From Chitinophagaceae bacterium (GTDB lineage Bacteria > Bacteroidota > Bacteroidia > Chitinophagales > Chitinophagaceae): a stretch of DNA of 64,000 bases. Made by a program: the position numbers and the translations under genes. Below are positions 17,752-25,397 of the stretch, piece by piece. Under the pieces are notes generated by a model that saw only the letters and a list, made by a program, of their open reading frames with translations, was not told where the DNA came from and searched no databases. Position 1 is the first letter of the stretch. The number at the start of each line of letters is the position of its first letter. The DNA is taken from the NCBI GenBank assembly GCA_014379965.1, contig JACMKU010000213.1, positions 33,806-97,805 on the forward strand, given 5' to 3'.

Positions 17752-18675
17752 ATGGCCCTTATCACCGTTGGCTCGATGGCTTTTGACGCAATAGAAACTC
17801 CATTTGGTAAAGTAGACAAGATAGTTGGTGGCGCAGCGACATACGTAGCCTATGCAGCCGCGAATTTCGTAACTCCTGTGCAGCAGGTGTCGATCGTTGG
17901 CTATGACTTTCCGAAGGAAGAAATGGAGGAGCTTAAACGCAGAGGAGTGCAATTGGATGGGGTTGAGATAGTGGCCGACAAGAAATCCTTCTTCTGGAGT
18001 GGCAGGTATCATGAGGATATGAATAGCCGCGACACACTTGTGACCGACCTCAATGTGCTCGCAGACTTTAATCCCAAAGTACCCGATAGCTATCAGGGCT
18101 CTGAGTACCTGATGCTGGGAAACCTTGCTCCAGCTACGCAGATCAGCGTGATCAAGCAGATGAAGAAAAGACCGAAACTCATCGCGATGGATACCATGAA
18201 TTTCTGGATGGAAATCGCCATGGATGATCTCAAGGAAGTACTAACCATGGTCGACATTCTCATGGTCAATGACGCCGAAGCAAGACAACTTACAGGGCAG
18301 TTTTCGTTAGTGAAGGCCGCAAAACAGATCTTGAAAATGGGACCCAAGTTCCTCGTTATAAAGAAAGGCGAGCATGGCGCATTGCTTTTTCACGAGGACA
18401 GCGTATTCTTCGCTCCAGCCCTTCCACTCGAGGAGGTATTCGATCCAACCGGTGCGGGCGACACTTTCGCCGGTGGCTTCATGGGTCACATAGCGAAAAC
18501 AGGCGACATCTCTTTCGATAATATGAAGAGGGCGATTATCATTGGTTCCGCCATGGCCAGCTTCTGCGTAGAAAAATTTGGCGCTACCCGCCTAAAAGAA
18601 CTTACCCGCAAGGATATCGACCGCCGGGTCGAACAATTCAAGGAGTTGGTGAATTTTGAGATTGAGTTGGTGTGA
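17752..18675 (+). CDS. PfkB family carbohydrate kinase
   Basis: A 307-residue ribokinase-fold kinase. The N-terminal substrate motif is GGAATYVAYAAANF (about 25-38), and the C-terminal signature DPTGAGDTFAGGF (about 228-240) holds the anion hole and the catalytic Asp of GAGD. It should phosphorylate a sugar or nucleoside with ATP in the cytoplasm; this sub-branch has no settled substrate. It is transcribed divergently from the TetR gene with about 165 bases between. Its 3' end is followed by a GCGAGCGAAGC repeat and a 7-base array before the convergent LytTR gene. Confidence 0.8.
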   Translation: MALITVGSMAFDAIETPFGKVDKIVGGAATYVAYAAANFVTPVQQVSIVGYDFPKEEMEELKRRGVQLDGVEIVADKKSFFWSGRYHEDMNSRDTLVTDLNVLADFNPKVPDSYQGSEYLMLGNLAPATQISVIKQMKKRPKLIAMDTMNFWMEIAMDDLKEVLTMVDILMVNDAEARQLTGQFSLVKAAKQILKMGPKFLVIKKGEHGALLFHEDSVFFAPALPLEEVFDPTGAGDTFAGGFMGHIAKTGDISFDNMKRAIIIGSAMASFCVEKFGATRLKELTRKDIDRRVEQFKELVNFEIELV

Positions 18676-18689
18676 TCCGGTTGTGAGTC

Positions 18690-18798
18690 GTCATTGCGAG
18701 CGAAGCGAAGCAAATGGTTTCCGGAGAGCGAGAAACAGAGCGAGAAACAGGGGGCACTCACTATTCACTACTCACCATTCACCACTGACCACTCACTC
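18690..18798. repeat. GCGAGCGAAGCGAAGC element plus CACTATT 7-base array
   Basis: An interspersed element, CATTGCGAGCGAAGCGAAGC, lies at 18693-18712. A two-fold GAGCGAGAAACA repeat follows, then a 7-base array at 18754-18798 (CACTATT, CACTACT, CACCATT, CACCACT). Read on the minus strand the array gives TGA or TAG in every unit, and it starts at the stop codon of the LytTR gene. An inverted copy of the first element is at 40052-40074. Confidence 0.7.
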
Positions 18799-19548
18799 TC
18801 CCATCCACCCCTTAAACCCCGCCACATTCTCCTGGCTGATCACAATGTCTTCGCTCACGGGAGGAGCCACTTCGAGTTGTAGCTTACTCTTCGGATAGGC
18901 TTTTATTTTCTTGATGGCAGACTGCTGAACCAGGTATTTTCGATTGACACGGTAAAATTCAGAAGGGTCGAGGACCTTTTCAATGTCAGTGAGAGATTGA
19001 TCAAGGATGAATTTCTGGTTCTTATTATCAACCATGCACACGAGTTTATGCGCCGCATAGAAATAGGCGATGTCTTCCGTCTTCACACTGATATAGTCAG
19101 TGCCGCGTTTTACCAGGAATCTCTTCTTGTGTCCATTCGAGGCTGGCTGTTGCTGCCACTTCATCAACTGTTGAAGGCTGGACGTGAAGTGTTGCTTTAG
19201 CTTATCATACTTTTTCAAAGCCGTCTCTAGCTTATCCTGCTTAATCGGCTTCAGTAGGTAGTCGATGCTATTATGCTCGAAAGCCTCTTGCCAATATTCA
19301 TCGAAGGCGGTGCAGAAAATCACCGGGCTCGTTACGGCAACTTTCTCGAATATTTTGAATGAGAGGCCATCTCCTAATTCGATATCCATGAATAATAGCC
19401 CAGGCATAGGGTTTTGTTCCAGCCACTCTACAGAAGCCTTGACGGTATGAAGTACTGCTGCCACTTCAATAGACGGGTCTACCTTTTCTATCGCCTTCAA
19501 CAGCTTCTCTGCGGCCGGCTTCTCGTCCTCTATGATGATTACTCTCAT
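18793..19548 (-). CDS. LytTR family response regulator
   Basis: A 251-residue regulator starting at the ATG 19546-19548. The receiver domain is at 1-120 (IIEDEKPAA, phosphoacceptor Asp55 in LLFMDIELGDG, and Lys in LLKPIKQDKL). A LytTR DNA-binding domain is at about 145-250 (FLVKRGTDYISVKTEDIAYFYA; FYRVNRKYLVQQSAI). It should bind direct repeats in target promoters after phosphorylation by the LytS-type kinase encoded 31 bases upstream in the same operon. Targets cannot be named. Confidence 0.9.
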   Translation of the reverse strand: MRVIIIEDEKPAAEKLLKAIEKVDPSIEVAAVLHTVKASVEWLEQNPMPGLLFMDIELGDGLSFKIFEKVAVTSPVIFCTAFDEYWQEAFEHNSIDYLLKPIKQDKLETALKKYDKLKQHFTSSLQQLMKWQQQPASNGHKKRFLVKRGTDYISVKTEDIAYFYAAHKLVCMVDNKNQKFILDQSLTDIEKVLDPSEFYRVNRKYLVQQSAIKKIKAYPKSKLQLEVAPPVSEDIVISQENVAGFKGWMGE

Positions 19549-19579
19549 ATGCAATGTTTTATGCCCGACACGCTGTGCC

Positions 19580-20641
19580 TTACCCGATCCTCAGCAAAGG
19601 CAAAATAACGGTGAAATCATTTTCTTCCTCAAGGATCACTACTTCTTTATCGGTCGTGAGTTTGTACCGTTCCCGCAAATTCTGAAGTCCGATACGCGAA
19701 GAGGTCTTACGAAGGTCCTTTCTGCGTATTTCATTGTGAACATATATCTTGTCTTCTCTCATCTCTATCTCCAGTAGCAATGGGTTGGATTCCGAAATCT
19801 CATTGTGCTTCATCGCATTCTCGGCAAGTACCTGTAGCGAGATCGGCGGTACAAGGTAAGTGTCGAGAGCCTGTTCGTCTATTTTTATCTTGAGACTTAC
19901 GGCAGTATCGAATCGTATTTGTAGCAATAAAAAATAACTCTTTAGAAACTCCATCTCCTCTCGCAGCAACACAAGATCCCTGGCCTTATTCTGCAGAATG
20001 TATCTATACACATCTGCAAGGTTGTCGTTGAATTGCTTCGCCTTCGCCGGTCGATCTTCGATCAGGTGACTGAGCGTATTAAGCGAGTTGAATATGAAAT
20101 GCGGGTCGATCTGGTTCTTCAGTGCCTCCAGTTGTGCCTCGGCACGCGCCCGCTCGAGCTGTTCATTCCTGATGATCTCGCTTTCTGATTCCTTTACGAG
20201 GAAAACGGTCTCATATACGTGTGTAATGAAGATCACCGCCACGAGTATGATCAATGCGGACTGGGACACTACATTCCAGTTAACGACATTTCCAGAGAAT
20301 AGTTTATACCACCCCACCAATAATAACACGCTGACCGGTACAGTGAAGAAAATTATAGCTAGCATTAGCACAGTAATTTTCTGCAGTGGTTTGTTAATCC
20401 AGTCGAAATAACTACGCAATGAAAAATGAAGAAACCGGTTGCCGTGCCAGATGATAAATGCTATGAGAATGGTGTATAGAAAGCTAAGCTTAACCTCCCA
20501 GTTCGTAAAGTTCTGCCCATTGATCATACCAGTGATCAGCGGAATCACAATCCCGAAGAACGGGATAAGGATCAATCGAAACCCGATGTCGTTGATCTTA
20601 TAATCGGTTTTTGGACTGGTCGCCTGTTTTGGTATATTCAT
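19580..20641 (-). CDS. LytS-type sensor histidine kinase
   Basis: A 353-residue kinase from the ATG at 20639-20641. Four membrane segments occupy about residues 25-150 (LILIPFFGIVIPLI; FLYTILIAFIIW; ITVLMLAIIFFTVPVSVLLLVGW; ALIILVAVIFITHVYETVFL). A short coiled coil (SEIIRNEQLERARAEAQLEALKNQ, split by the helix) precedes the His_kinase motif DPHFIFNSLNTLSHLI. An HATPase domain completes it (LAENAMKHNE; RIGLQNLRERY). It lacks a separate extracellular sensor domain, so it may sense through its membrane part. It forms an operon with the LytTR regulator downstream. Confidence 0.9.
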   Translation of the reverse strand: MNIPKQATSPKTDYKINDIGFRLILIPFFGIVIPLITGMINGQNFTNWEVKLSFLYTILIAFIIWHGNRFLHFSLRSYFDWINKPLQKITVLMLAIIFFTVPVSVLLLVGWYKLFSGNVVNWNVVSQSALIILVAVIFITHVYETVFLVKESESEIIRNEQLERARAEAQLEALKNQIDPHFIFNSLNTLSHLIEDRPAKAKQFNDNLADVYRYILQNKARDLVLLREEMEFLKSYFLLLQIRFDTAVSLKIKIDEQALDTYLVPPISLQVLAENAMKHNEISESNPLLLEIEMREDKIYVHNEIRRKDLRKTSSRIGLQNLRERYKLTTDKEVVILEEENDFTVILPLLRIG

Positions 20642-20735
20642 CCTATCATTTTCCACCTTAGATCGTAATTCAATTGTCGTGTAAAAATTAGACAATAGTT
20701 TAGATATACAACCTTTCACCTAAAAACTCTTGCTT

Positions 20736-21170
20736 ATGGATATGGGATCAATCAATTGGCTGGCCGTGCTCGTAGCCGGAATATCATCTTTCGTTGTCGG
20801 TGGGATCTGGTATTCACCGGGGCTCTTCGGTAAGGCATGGATGAAAGATAACGGGTTCACTACCGAGGATGTAAAAAAAGGAAACTCCGGGAAGATCTTC
20901 GGATGGACATTCATCTTTTCACTTTTAATGGCGGCAAACCTCGGCATGTTCCTGGCCGACCCACCCGCCACCTGCCCGGAAGGATGCGGAATAAGAACTG
21001 ACCTTATCTGGGGCGCAACCGCCGGCTTTCTCGCCGGCATCTGGACTTTTTGCGCCATTGCCATTCATAGTCTCTTCGAACAGAAACCATGGCGACTCAT
21101 CCTGATCAATGGATTCTATAGTATTGTGGCTCTGACTTTAATGGGAGCTATTATAGGGGTGTGGCGGTAG
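20736..21170 (+). CDS. DUF1761 membrane protein
   Basis: A 144-residue integral membrane protein with four predicted segments, matching the DUF1761 family (NWLAVLVAGISSFVVGGIWYSPGLFGKAWM; GATAGFLAGIWTFCAIAIH; LILINGFYSIVALTLMGAIIGVW). The ATG at 20736 is taken; an upstream TTG is possible. The function of the family is unknown. The start is 94 bases from the divergent LytS gene, so the promoters share that short region. The stop codon merges into the GTTGATT array. Confidence 0.75.
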   Translation: MDMGSINWLAVLVAGISSFVVGGIWYSPGLFGKAWMKDNGFTTEDVKKGNSGKIFGWTFIFSLLMAANLGMFLADPPATCPEGCGIRTDLIWGATAGFLAGIWTFCAIAIHSLFEQKPWRLILINGFYSIVALTLMGAIIGVWR

Positions 21171-21238
21171 TTAGTTGAATGGGTTGATTTGGTTGATTGG
21201 GAAATCAACTCAGTCAACTTAATCAACTTAATCAACCA
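21168..21238. repeat. GTTGATTTG array folded back on itself
   Basis: Right after the DUF1761 stop, GTTGAATG, GTTGATTT and GTTGATTG units are followed after a few bases by the complement (CAACTCAGTCAACTTAATCAAC). The two arms form a hairpin with almost no loop, a likely terminator or insulator before the next gene. Confidence 0.8.
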
Positions 21239-21301
21239 ACCAAAATGATGAACGGAAAGGACACCCCATTTTCTTTCCTGAACTTTAGAGAAACCAGTTT
21301 T

Positions 21302-21805
21302 ATGCAAAGAAGAAACTTTCTCCAAAAAGCCATCATAGGTACAGGTGGGTTACTTGCCACACCATATCTTTTTGGTCAGACTACAAAGCCCAAAGTAGAA
21401 CCATTGCCTGACGAAAAAGTCAAAGAGTTCGTTAGTGCCGGACATAATAACCTCGAAAAGGTAAAGACCCTACTTGTTGAATTCCCTACATTGATTTATG
21501 CATCATGGGATCTGGGCGGCGGAGATTTCGAGACCGCATTAGAAGGAGCGGGCCACGTTGGAGATAAGGAAATAGCTAATTACCTCATTAACGCCGGATC
21601 CAGAACAAACCTGTTTGTTCTTACCATGCTGGGAAAGACTTCGCTCGTGAAGCCTTTTCTCGAAGCCTTTCCTGCCTACCTTACAGCGAGGGGACCACAC
21701 GGTTTCACGCTGTTGCATCATGCGCAAAGGGGTAAGGAGGATGCACGAGAATTGTTAGAATATCTACAGAGCAAAGGATTGAAGGAAACCAAGGTAGCCC
21801 TGTAG
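21302..21805 (+). CDS. Ankyrin-repeat protein with twin-arginine-like signal
   Basis: The ATG at 21302 begins MQRRNFLQKAIIGTGG, a Tat-type or Sec signal, and gives 167 residues; the open frame reaches further upstream only through repeat DNA. After the signal come ankyrin-like helical pairs (VKEFVSAGHNNLEKVKTLL; ETALEGAGHVGDKEIANYLINAG; GFTLLHHAQRGKEDARELLEYL). It is probably a periplasmic or membrane-associated adaptor; its partner is unknown. DUF2911 protein follows 32 bases downstream. Confidence 0.7.
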   Translation: MQRRNFLQKAIIGTGGLLATPYLFGQTTKPKVEPLPDEKVKEFVSAGHNNLEKVKTLLVEFPTLIYASWDLGGGDFETALEGAGHVGDKEIANYLINAGSRTNLFVLTMLGKTSLVKPFLEAFPAYLTARGPHGFTLLHHAQRGKEDARELLEYLQSKGLKETKVAL

Positions 21806-21837
21806 CCCTTAACTTTCCATTCTAAACAAACAAGCTT

Positions 21838-22929
21838 ATGAAACATATTTTTCTCCTTGCCATAGGCATCGCCTGTTGGCAAGTAAACTTCGCGCAGCTG
21901 GATCTTCCTTCTGGTGGCGGAAATCCCAGGGCAACAATCAGTGAAGAAGTCGGCATCACTAGCATTACAATCAAATATGCCAGGCCCGATGTGAGTGGTA
22001 GAGAGGGAAAGATCTGGGGCAGCCTGGTTACTTACGGATTCAGCTCCCAAAACAATCTGACGAATAGACCAACCAGTCCCTGGAGGGCTGGAGCCAATGA
22101 CAATACCATTATAACGTTTGAACATGATGTTAAGGTGGAAGGAAAAGACGTAAAGGCCGGTACGTACGGGCTACACTTTGCGGTTTGGCCCGATAGCGTC
22201 ATGCTCATTCTATCAAACCAAAGTAGTGCATGGGGAAGTTTCTATTACGAACAGAAGGATGATGCATTACGTGTTATCGTTAAACCCAGGGCGCTGGATA
22301 AATCCGTAGAATGGCTGAAATACGAGTTCATTGAACACAAGGAAAAGTATTGCACCATCGCTATGATGTGGGAGAAATCAATGATCCCGTTCAGAGTTGA
22401 TGTAGACGTTGATAATATTGTACTGTCCAGAGTTCGTGACCAGGTGAGGAGCCAGGCCGGATTTAATAACCTTAACCTGGTGGCGGCATCGAATTATTTC
22501 CTTACCCGCAATTTGAATCTGGAAGAAGCACTAACCTGGAGTCAGCGTGCGGCGGGATTAAGGAGCTTTACTACGTTCAGGACATTGGCAACGGCGTACG
22601 AGAAATTGAATCGTCTGAAGGAAGCCGACTCAGTAATGGTAGACGCATTGACGATGGCGAACGCCAATCAGTATGCCGTCTATGCACGGGCACTCATTCC
22701 CCAGAAAAGATTCGATAAGGCTATCTCCACCTTGCAGGCAGGACAGTCGAAGTTCGGGGATGTGTTCATCATCAACAATGGATTAATGTTCGTGTATTCC
22801 GGCCAGGGAGATTTTAAGAAAGCACTCGCCGCAGGTGAAAAGGCATATGCGCAAGCACCGAGTGAAGGAGCCAAGAAAACGATCGAGGGCCAACTGGCTA
22901 AACTGAAAGAGAATAAGGACATCAATTAA
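21838..22929 (+). CDS. DUF2911 domain protein with TPR region, secreted
   Basis: A 363-residue exported protein (signal MKHIFLLAIGIACWQVNFAQ). Residues about 25-190 are the DUF2911 domain (ITIKYARPDVSGREGKIWG; WRAGANDNTIITF; AGTYGLHFAVWPD), and about 210-355 are TPR-like repeats (TFRTLATAYEKLNRLKEADSV; GDFKKALAAGEKAYAQAP). DUF2911 proteins are frequent and uncharacterised in Bacteroidota. The genes from 21302 to 24438 all run on the plus strand, with gaps that allow a loose operon. Confidence 0.85.
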   Translation: MKHIFLLAIGIACWQVNFAQLDLPSGGGNPRATISEEVGITSITIKYARPDVSGREGKIWGSLVTYGFSSQNNLTNRPTSPWRAGANDNTIITFEHDVKVEGKDVKAGTYGLHFAVWPDSVMLILSNQSSAWGSFYYEQKDDALRVIVKPRALDKSVEWLKYEFIEHKEKYCTIAMMWEKSMIPFRVDVDVDNIVLSRVRDQVRSQAGFNNLNLVAASNYFLTRNLNLEEALTWSQRAAGLRSFTTFRTLATAYEKLNRLKEADSVMVDALTMANANQYAVYARALIPQKRFDKAISTLQAGQSKFGDVFIINNGLMFVYSGQGDFKKALAAGEKAYAQAPSEGAKKTIEGQLAKLKENKDIN

Positions 22930-22975
22930 TCAATGGAATTTTCCGCAAATCATTCAATCACCAAAAATACCTTTC

Positions 22976-23356
22976 ATGACAAGTGCTATCAGTTGGTTTG
23001 AGATTCCAGCAACCGATCTGGACCGAGCCACGAAATTTTACGAGGCAATATTTGGAGTATCGTTGATCCCGATGGATATGCCATCCATTAAGATGCGAAT
23101 GTTTCCTGTTGATGATCCAATGACGGGCATCGGCGGCGCTATCGTCGATAGTGGCGGCTTCCATACGCCTTCGGCAACGCATGGACCGCTGATCTACCTG
23201 AATGGAAATCCCGATGTCCAAGGCGTACTCGATAAGGTAGCCAAGGCGGGCGGAAAAATAATGGTCCCAAAAACAGCAATCTCACCGGAGTACGGCTTCA
23301 TGGGAGTATTTACAGATACCGAAGGTAATCGCATAGGGCTGCATAGTATGGGCTGA
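22976..23356 (+). CDS. VOC family glyoxalase-like protein
   Basis: A 126-residue protein of the vicinal oxygen chelate superfamily: ISWFEIPATDLDRATKFYEAIFG at the N-terminus, a central repeat starting IYLNGNPDVQGVLDKVAKAGG, and GFMGVFTDTEGNRIGLHS at the end. Members bind a divalent metal and act as lyases, dioxygenases or antibiotic-binding proteins; the specific substrate cannot be told. A TAGATAC-type repeat array starts just after its stop. Confidence 0.8.
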   Translation: MTSAISWFEIPATDLDRATKFYEAIFGVSLIPMDMPSIKMRMFPVDDPMTGIGGAIVDSGGFHTPSATHGPLIYLNGNPDVQGVLDKVAKAGGKIMVPKTAISPEYGFMGVFTDTEGNRIGLHSMG

Positions 23357-23357
23357 G

Positions 23358-23556
23358 ATCCTAGATAGTTGAGATACAAGATACTTTGGGATACTAGATA
23401 CTTGGGATACTAGATACTAGATTGAGGGTTTTCTTTGTTAGAGTTTTGGAGTGGGATACTGGATCTAAGTGAAGCTCTATCCAAAAATCCAGCATCCAGT
23501 ATCTAGAATCCCAACCGCAGTAAACCATCAAACTAAAGAACCCAGCATCCAGTATG
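23358..23556. repeat. GATACTA array with inverted partner
   Basis: At 23358-23425 GATACTA and GATACTTGG units recur, following the VOC stop codon. At 23446-23556 the complement (ATCCAGTATCTAG, CCAGCATCCAGTATC) appears twice, the last copy reaching the ATG of the DinB gene. Long imperfect hairpins can form. Confidence 0.7.
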
Positions 23557-24078
23557 GACTTCGAATTAGACAAATCATATGAGATACTCCGACGCACGCC
23601 GGCCGTGTTACGTTCCCTGCTCTCGGGAATTAGTGAAGAGTGGACGATGAGTAATGAAGGTCCAGATAGTTTTTCCCCGTATGATGTGGTTGGTCACCTG
23701 ATTCATGGCGAGAAGACCGATTGGCCCGATCGCGCCAGGATGATCTTACAGCACGGTATTACCCAGACCTTCGTTCCATATGATCGATTCGCAATGTTTG
23801 AAGAAAGCAAGGGGAAGACCCTTGGAACACTGCTTGATGAATTCGAGATTGTGAGGAATAATAATCTGGCATGGCTTGAGTCATTGAATCTTTCGCCAGT
23901 GGAACTTGCAAGTAAAGGAATACATCCCAGCTTCGGCGAGGTTAGGCTTGATCAACTGTTGGCTACCTGGGTGGTTCACGACTTAACACATATCGCGCAG
24001 ATTGGGCGAGTCATGGCAAAACAATACAAGGGTGCGATCGGACCCTGGACTGAATTCTTTAGAATATTGAACTTTTAA
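23554..24078 (+). CDS. DinB-like superfamily protein
   Basis: A 174-residue four-helix bundle protein. The three metal-ligand histidines of the DinB fold are suggested by DVVGHLIHGEKTDW (about residues 44-57) and TWVVHDLTHIAQIGR (about 138-152). DinB/YfiT-type proteins are metal-dependent, and some are thiol transferases using bacillithiol or mycothiol; the present role is unknown. The gene for a YjbR protein begins 9 bases downstream, so they are likely co-transcribed. Confidence 0.8.
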   Translation: MDFELDKSYEILRRTPAVLRSLLSGISEEWTMSNEGPDSFSPYDVVGHLIHGEKTDWPDRARMILQHGITQTFVPYDRFAMFEESKGKTLGTLLDEFEIVRNNNLAWLESLNLSPVELASKGIHPSFGEVRLDQLLATWVVHDLTHIAQIGRVMAKQYKGAIGPWTEFFRILNF

Positions 24079-24087
24079 TCACATTAA

Positions 24088-24438
24088 ATGACGTTAGAAG
24101 GCATAGAAGAAATTTGTACTCGGATGCCACACGTTACCGCCGACATAAAATGGGAGACGCATGTGTGCTACTGTGTCGGTGGAAAGATATTCATCATAAC
24201 GAATCCAGAAAACCTGCCCGTAACGGCATCGTTCAAAGTCGACGATGATGATTTTGGATCGCTCTCCGAAAAGGAAGGGTGTAAACCAGCTCCCTATCTT
24301 GCCAAGTATAAATGGATTTATATTGATGACATCAACAGAATGTCAAAGAAGGAGTGGGAGAAATATTTGAAGAAGGCGCACCAGATTGTAGCGGCGAAAC
24401 TTCCCCCCAAAATTAAGAAGCAACTTGGGATTGGGTGA
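24088..24438 (+). CDS. MmcQ/YjbR family protein
   Basis: A 116-residue protein of the YjbR (CyaY-like) fold: MTLEGIEEICTRMPHVTADIKW at the start split by the first helix, VGGKIFIITN, ASFKVDDDDF and APYLAKYKWIYID, ending in WEKYLKKAHQIVAAKLPPK. The family is called DNA-binding on structural similarity only. It follows the DinB gene closely. A GTTGATTG repeat begins right after its stop. Confidence 0.8.
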   Translation: MTLEGIEEICTRMPHVTADIKWETHVCYCVGGKIFIITNPENLPVTASFKVDDDDFGSLSEKEGCKPAPYLAKYKWIYIDDINRMSKKEWEKYLKKAHQIVAAKLPPKIKKQLGIG

Positions 24439-24466
24439 GGGTAGGTTGTTGGTTGATTGGGCCTGC
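24438..24466 (+). repeat. Short GGTTGTTGGTTGATTGG array
   Basis: A short single-arm array immediately after the YjbR stop codon, in the same word family as those at 1653, 21168 and 30862. It has no obvious inverted partner before the AT-rich stretch at 24515-24560. Confidence 0.5.
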
Positions 24467-24579
24467 CCCGGACAAGATCCACGGTTAATTCTGGAACACT
24501 AATTTCATACAAGCTCACCTTTTACATTTTATATTTTATATTTTTCATTCTACATTTTTTATAGAAGTCCTACTAAAAT

Positions 24580-24605
24580 GAAAAAAGCCCGACAAACGCC
24601 GGGCT
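24580..24605 (-). terminator. Rho-independent terminator of DUF1579 gene
   Basis: On the minus strand AGCCCG pairs with CGGGCT around a short loop and is followed by six T. It is 22 bases past the stop of the DUF1579 gene. Confidence 0.8.
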
Positions 24606-24627
24606 TCTCTATTAATAAGCACTTCGA

Positions 24628-25290
24628 TTATTTACCTCTCGTATATTTTATTTCCATGGTCTTGAATTGTTTGCCTGTCTTCATATCAGGGCCCCACATT
24701 TCCATGATCTGGGTATTCTCATCAACAATCTTGAACGTTTCTTTGATGTCGCAATCTTTGCCAGTGGCTGGATTGGTCTGAGTGCCAGTAAGTGTCACGG
24801 TCTTTGAAGCATCATCCCATGTTCCGGAAAGATTCATGATACCTGTTCCCATATTGTCTACCCATGATGATACATACATTTTCTTAGCATTATCATATCC
24901 CATGGTGGCAACTCCTTCGAAAGGCATTCCTTCGAAACTGCCTGTGTGTTTTGATTGTTGGTAGCGGCCACCGAGGATCATTGTATTGACCGACTTCACC
25001 ATAGATTTTTGGGGAGCGCCGCCTTCTTCCATCCACATGGTCATTTCTCCATTCCATGTGCCATTTGATTTAGCCATCATAGCGTGTGGTTCCCCGGGCG
25101 TCATGAACTCCATCCACGACTTCATCATTGTGGCCGAATCTACAGCGACCCAGGCTTCTTTGTGATCCTTATCCGCTGATGAGGACTCTTTCGTCGACTC
25201 AGAGGCTGTCTTCTCATCCGTTTTCGTGTCATTATTGCACGAAGAGATGAGGAAAGCTGCAGCGCATAGCGCAAGTGTAATCCTTTTCAT
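24628..25290 (-). CDS. DUF1579 lipoprotein
   Basis: A 220-residue protein with a lipoprotein signal (MKRITLALCAAAFLISSC, Cys18) and an acidic Ser/Thr/Lys-rich linker to about residue 45. A DUF1579 beta-barrel-like domain follows (SWMEFMTPGEPHAMMAKSNGTW; GGRYQQSKHTGSFEGMPFEG; GYDNAKKMYVSSWVDNMGTG). The function is unknown; the domain probably forms a lipocalin-like calyx in the periplasm. It is a monocistronic gene with its own terminator. Confidence 0.85.
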   Translation of the reverse strand: MKRITLALCAAAFLISSCNNDTKTDEKTASESTKESSSADKDHKEAWVAVDSATMMKSWMEFMTPGEPHAMMAKSNGTWNGEMTMWMEEGGAPQKSMVKSVNTMILGGRYQQSKHTGSFEGMPFEGVATMGYDNAKKMYVSSWVDNMGTGIMNLSGTWDDASKTVTLTGTQTNPATGKDCDIKETFKIVDENTQIMEMWGPDMKTGKQFKTMEIKYTRGK

Positions 25291-25397
25291 AAAAGCAAGT
25301 TTTGATTTAGAGGTTTAAGGTAGGAAAAATACCAAAACACACCAATCCAAAAAAAATTAAAAGACGAAACCGGAAATCGGCCGGACGAAAAAACAGG

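Noticed and set aside
17586..17819. N-terminal extension of the TetR regulator
   Set aside because: It runs across the divergent promoter region and overlaps the PfkB start. The TetR domain begins right after the ATG at 17585.
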